Virus record (IMG/VR): IMGVR_UViG_3300010412_000063
Location: 1 to 40,068 of that record
DNA length: 40,068 nucleotides
Strand: one strand, 5' to 3'
Source of the DNA: a virus
Shown here: positions 39,268 to 40,068 of the stretch, one piece after another
How positions within the stretch are numbered: the first letter of the stretch is position 1
How the letters are laid out: each line of letters begins with the position of its first letter
Program-made: the position numbers and the translations under genes
Notes under the pieces: generated by a model
The model's input: the letters and a program-made list of their open reading frames with translations, nothing else
Databases searched by the model: none
Told to the model about the DNA's origin: nothing

Positions 39268-39741
39268 CTATGCGAAGAGTTCGTCCATCGGACGCAGTTG
39301 ATGCTGCTCGACGACGTAGCGCTCGCCGAGCCGGGGGAGGGTTCGCAAGTTCTCGGCGCGAAACACCTCGTCCGCTGACAGTTGCCCGACGACGCGATAC
39401 GAGGGCAGCCTGCCCACGCACAGCACGAAGGCGTCGGGGCGCTGCTTGACCTTCCACGTCATCGCCATGAGGGGGGCATCGTCGCGCGAGCGCTGCTTGA
39501 CGTCGATGCCCAGCCCGTAGCGGGTGATGACATCGAAGAGCGGATGCTCGCCGATCGTGAAGTCCGGGAAGACGTTGAGCAGCTTGGCGACTGCGAACTC
39601 TGCGCCAAACCCCTGCTTGTGGATCTCGTAGTCGCTCTCCGTCGACTGCTTGCAATTGGCGACGTTCGAGTTGGCGAGGTTGCGATGCTTCGCGATGAAC
39701 TCGACGATCCTGACCTCGTAGGGTGTCAACGTGACGATCAT
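39268..39741 (-). CDS. PD-(D/E)XK nuclease-like protein embedded in the modification operon
   Basis: A 157-residue protein. GFGAEFAVAKLL (E48) is the first helix, and D70 in LFDVITRYG followed by D80-V-K82 in GIDVKQRS matches the PD-(D/E)XK catalytic core. A KQRPDAFVLCVG strand (99-110) follows. The start ATG 39741 overlaps the queD stop, so it is cotranslated with the preQ0 genes. It is not a pathway enzyme. A nuclease that attacks unmodified host DNA while sparing modified phage DNA is a reasonable inference; nuclease activity itself is predicted, not shown. Confidence 0.75.
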   Translation of the reverse strand: MIVTLTPYEVRIVEFIAKHRNLANSNVANCKQSTESDYEIHKQGFGAEFAVAKLLNVFPDFTIGEHPLFDVITRYGLGIDVKQRSRDDAPLMAMTWKVKQRPDAFVLCVGRLPSYRVVGQLSADEVFRAENLRTLPRLGERYVVEQHQLRPMDELFA

Positions 39742-40068
39742 CTCGAACTCCAAGTGGCGCTGCACTTGCGGGTCTCCCACACGGTTACGCTCGTGAGGTT
39801 GATCTCGGGCGGGAGCAGAAGGGGACCGAGATGCGTGCCAACGTAGGCGGCGAGGTTCTCGGCAGTCGGGTTGAAGGGCAGCACGACGACGGAGGGGTCG
39901 GCTTCGACTAGCGCATCGCGGCGCGGGTCGCCCGCGAAGATCAAGAAGCGGTGATCCCAGTTGTCTTCGAGCCACTGGCACAACGTCCACTTGATGACCG
40001 AGAAGTCGATCACCCTCCCGATCTCGTCAAGCGACCTCTCAGCCTCGCATGACAAGCGGAAGAGGTAG
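39738..40068 (-). CDS. queD: QueD, C-terminal part (cut by window edge)
   Basis: This is the remainder of the queD gene that starts at 239 on the other side of the circular join. It includes GRVIDFSVIKWTL and the DHRFLIFAGDP segment (Zn/substrate-side histidine), FNPTAENLAAYV, and VTVWETRK with the conserved glutamate. The last four bases overlap the start of the PD-(D/E)XK-like gene. Joined length is 141 residues. Confidence 0.93.
   Translation of the reverse strand, partial: YLFRLSCEAERSLDEIGRVIDFSVIKWTLCQWLEDNWDHRFLIFAGDPRRDALVEADPSVVVLPFNPTAENLAAYVGTHLGPLLLPPEINLTSVTVWETRKCSATWSSR
39925..40068. repeat. Terminal direct repeat, right copy (circular overlap)
   Basis: Identical to bases 1-144. 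Removing one copy gives a circle of 39,924 bases in which queD is intact. Confidence 0.95.

Overview
This window reads as the complete genome of a tailed, siphovirus-like double-stranded DNA phage (about 39.9 kb unique, GC-rich), assembled as a circle. The first 144 bases recur exactly as the last 144 bases (39925-40068), and one gene (queD) is cut by the window edge and closes across that join. Gene density is very high, ATGA/GTGA start-stop overlaps are pervasive, and hallmark genes are present: large and small terminase, portal, MuF-type head protein, P22-like coat, scaffold, tail tube, tape measure, endolysin. I see no integrase, tRNA, DNA polymerase or CRISPR array. The GC richness and the genes suggest a proteobacterial host, but nothing here fixes it.

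Layout. (1) A long minus-strand block runs from 5327 down through position 1, across the circular join, to 35531. It carries a DUF1376 replication-type protein, a small Cys/His protein, a ParB-like protein, the DNA 7-deazaguanine modification cluster (dpdA, queF, a YkgJ-like cysteine-cluster gene, queC, folE, queD, a PD-(D/E)XK-like gene, queE), a zinc-ribbon protein, then TerS, TerL, a small HTH protein, a hypothetical protein and a MuF-like head protein. (2) A divergent control region of about 980 bp (5328-6309) holds several perfect palindromes, tandem operators and promoter candidates. (3) A plus-strand early/middle block (6310-14215) has small unknown proteins, a MoxR AAA+ ATPase / helical protein / VWA-metallopeptidase triad, a RecE-like exonuclease with a Bet annealing protein, a Cro-like repressor, a terminator and a VRR-NUC nuclease. 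(4) A small accessory region (14237-15417) includes a tandemly duplicated, apparently pseudoknotted RNA element. (5) A minus-strand virion/lysis block (26697 down to 15290) goes scaffold, coat, tail tube, tail chaperones with a probable -1 frameshift, tape measure, tail-tip/lectin proteins, membrane protein, and a GH19 endolysin fused to a holin-like domain. (6) A plus-strand block (26808-35534) holds portal (split by a frameshift), virion proteins with long 20-residue repeats, and neck/connector proteins.

How it works together. FolE, QueD, QueE and QueC make preQ0 from GTP. QueF carries its NADPH motif and should reduce preQ0 to preQ1, and the phage DpdA should swap guanine in DNA for the deazapurine. 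The predicted mark is therefore dPreQ1 rather than archaeosine. Two genes locked into this cluster by start/stop overlaps have no known role in the pathway: a cysteine-cluster (YkgJ-like) protein and a PD-(D/E)XK nuclease-like protein. They are the best candidates for an undescribed extension, such as an extra base-tailoring step or a nuclease that spares modified phage DNA. Other notable signals are repeated triple-hairpin leaders, a duplicated structured RNA with covarying base pairs, a shared TGTCAGC operator motif near a Cro-like gene, and a possible dual-start endolysin/holin gene.
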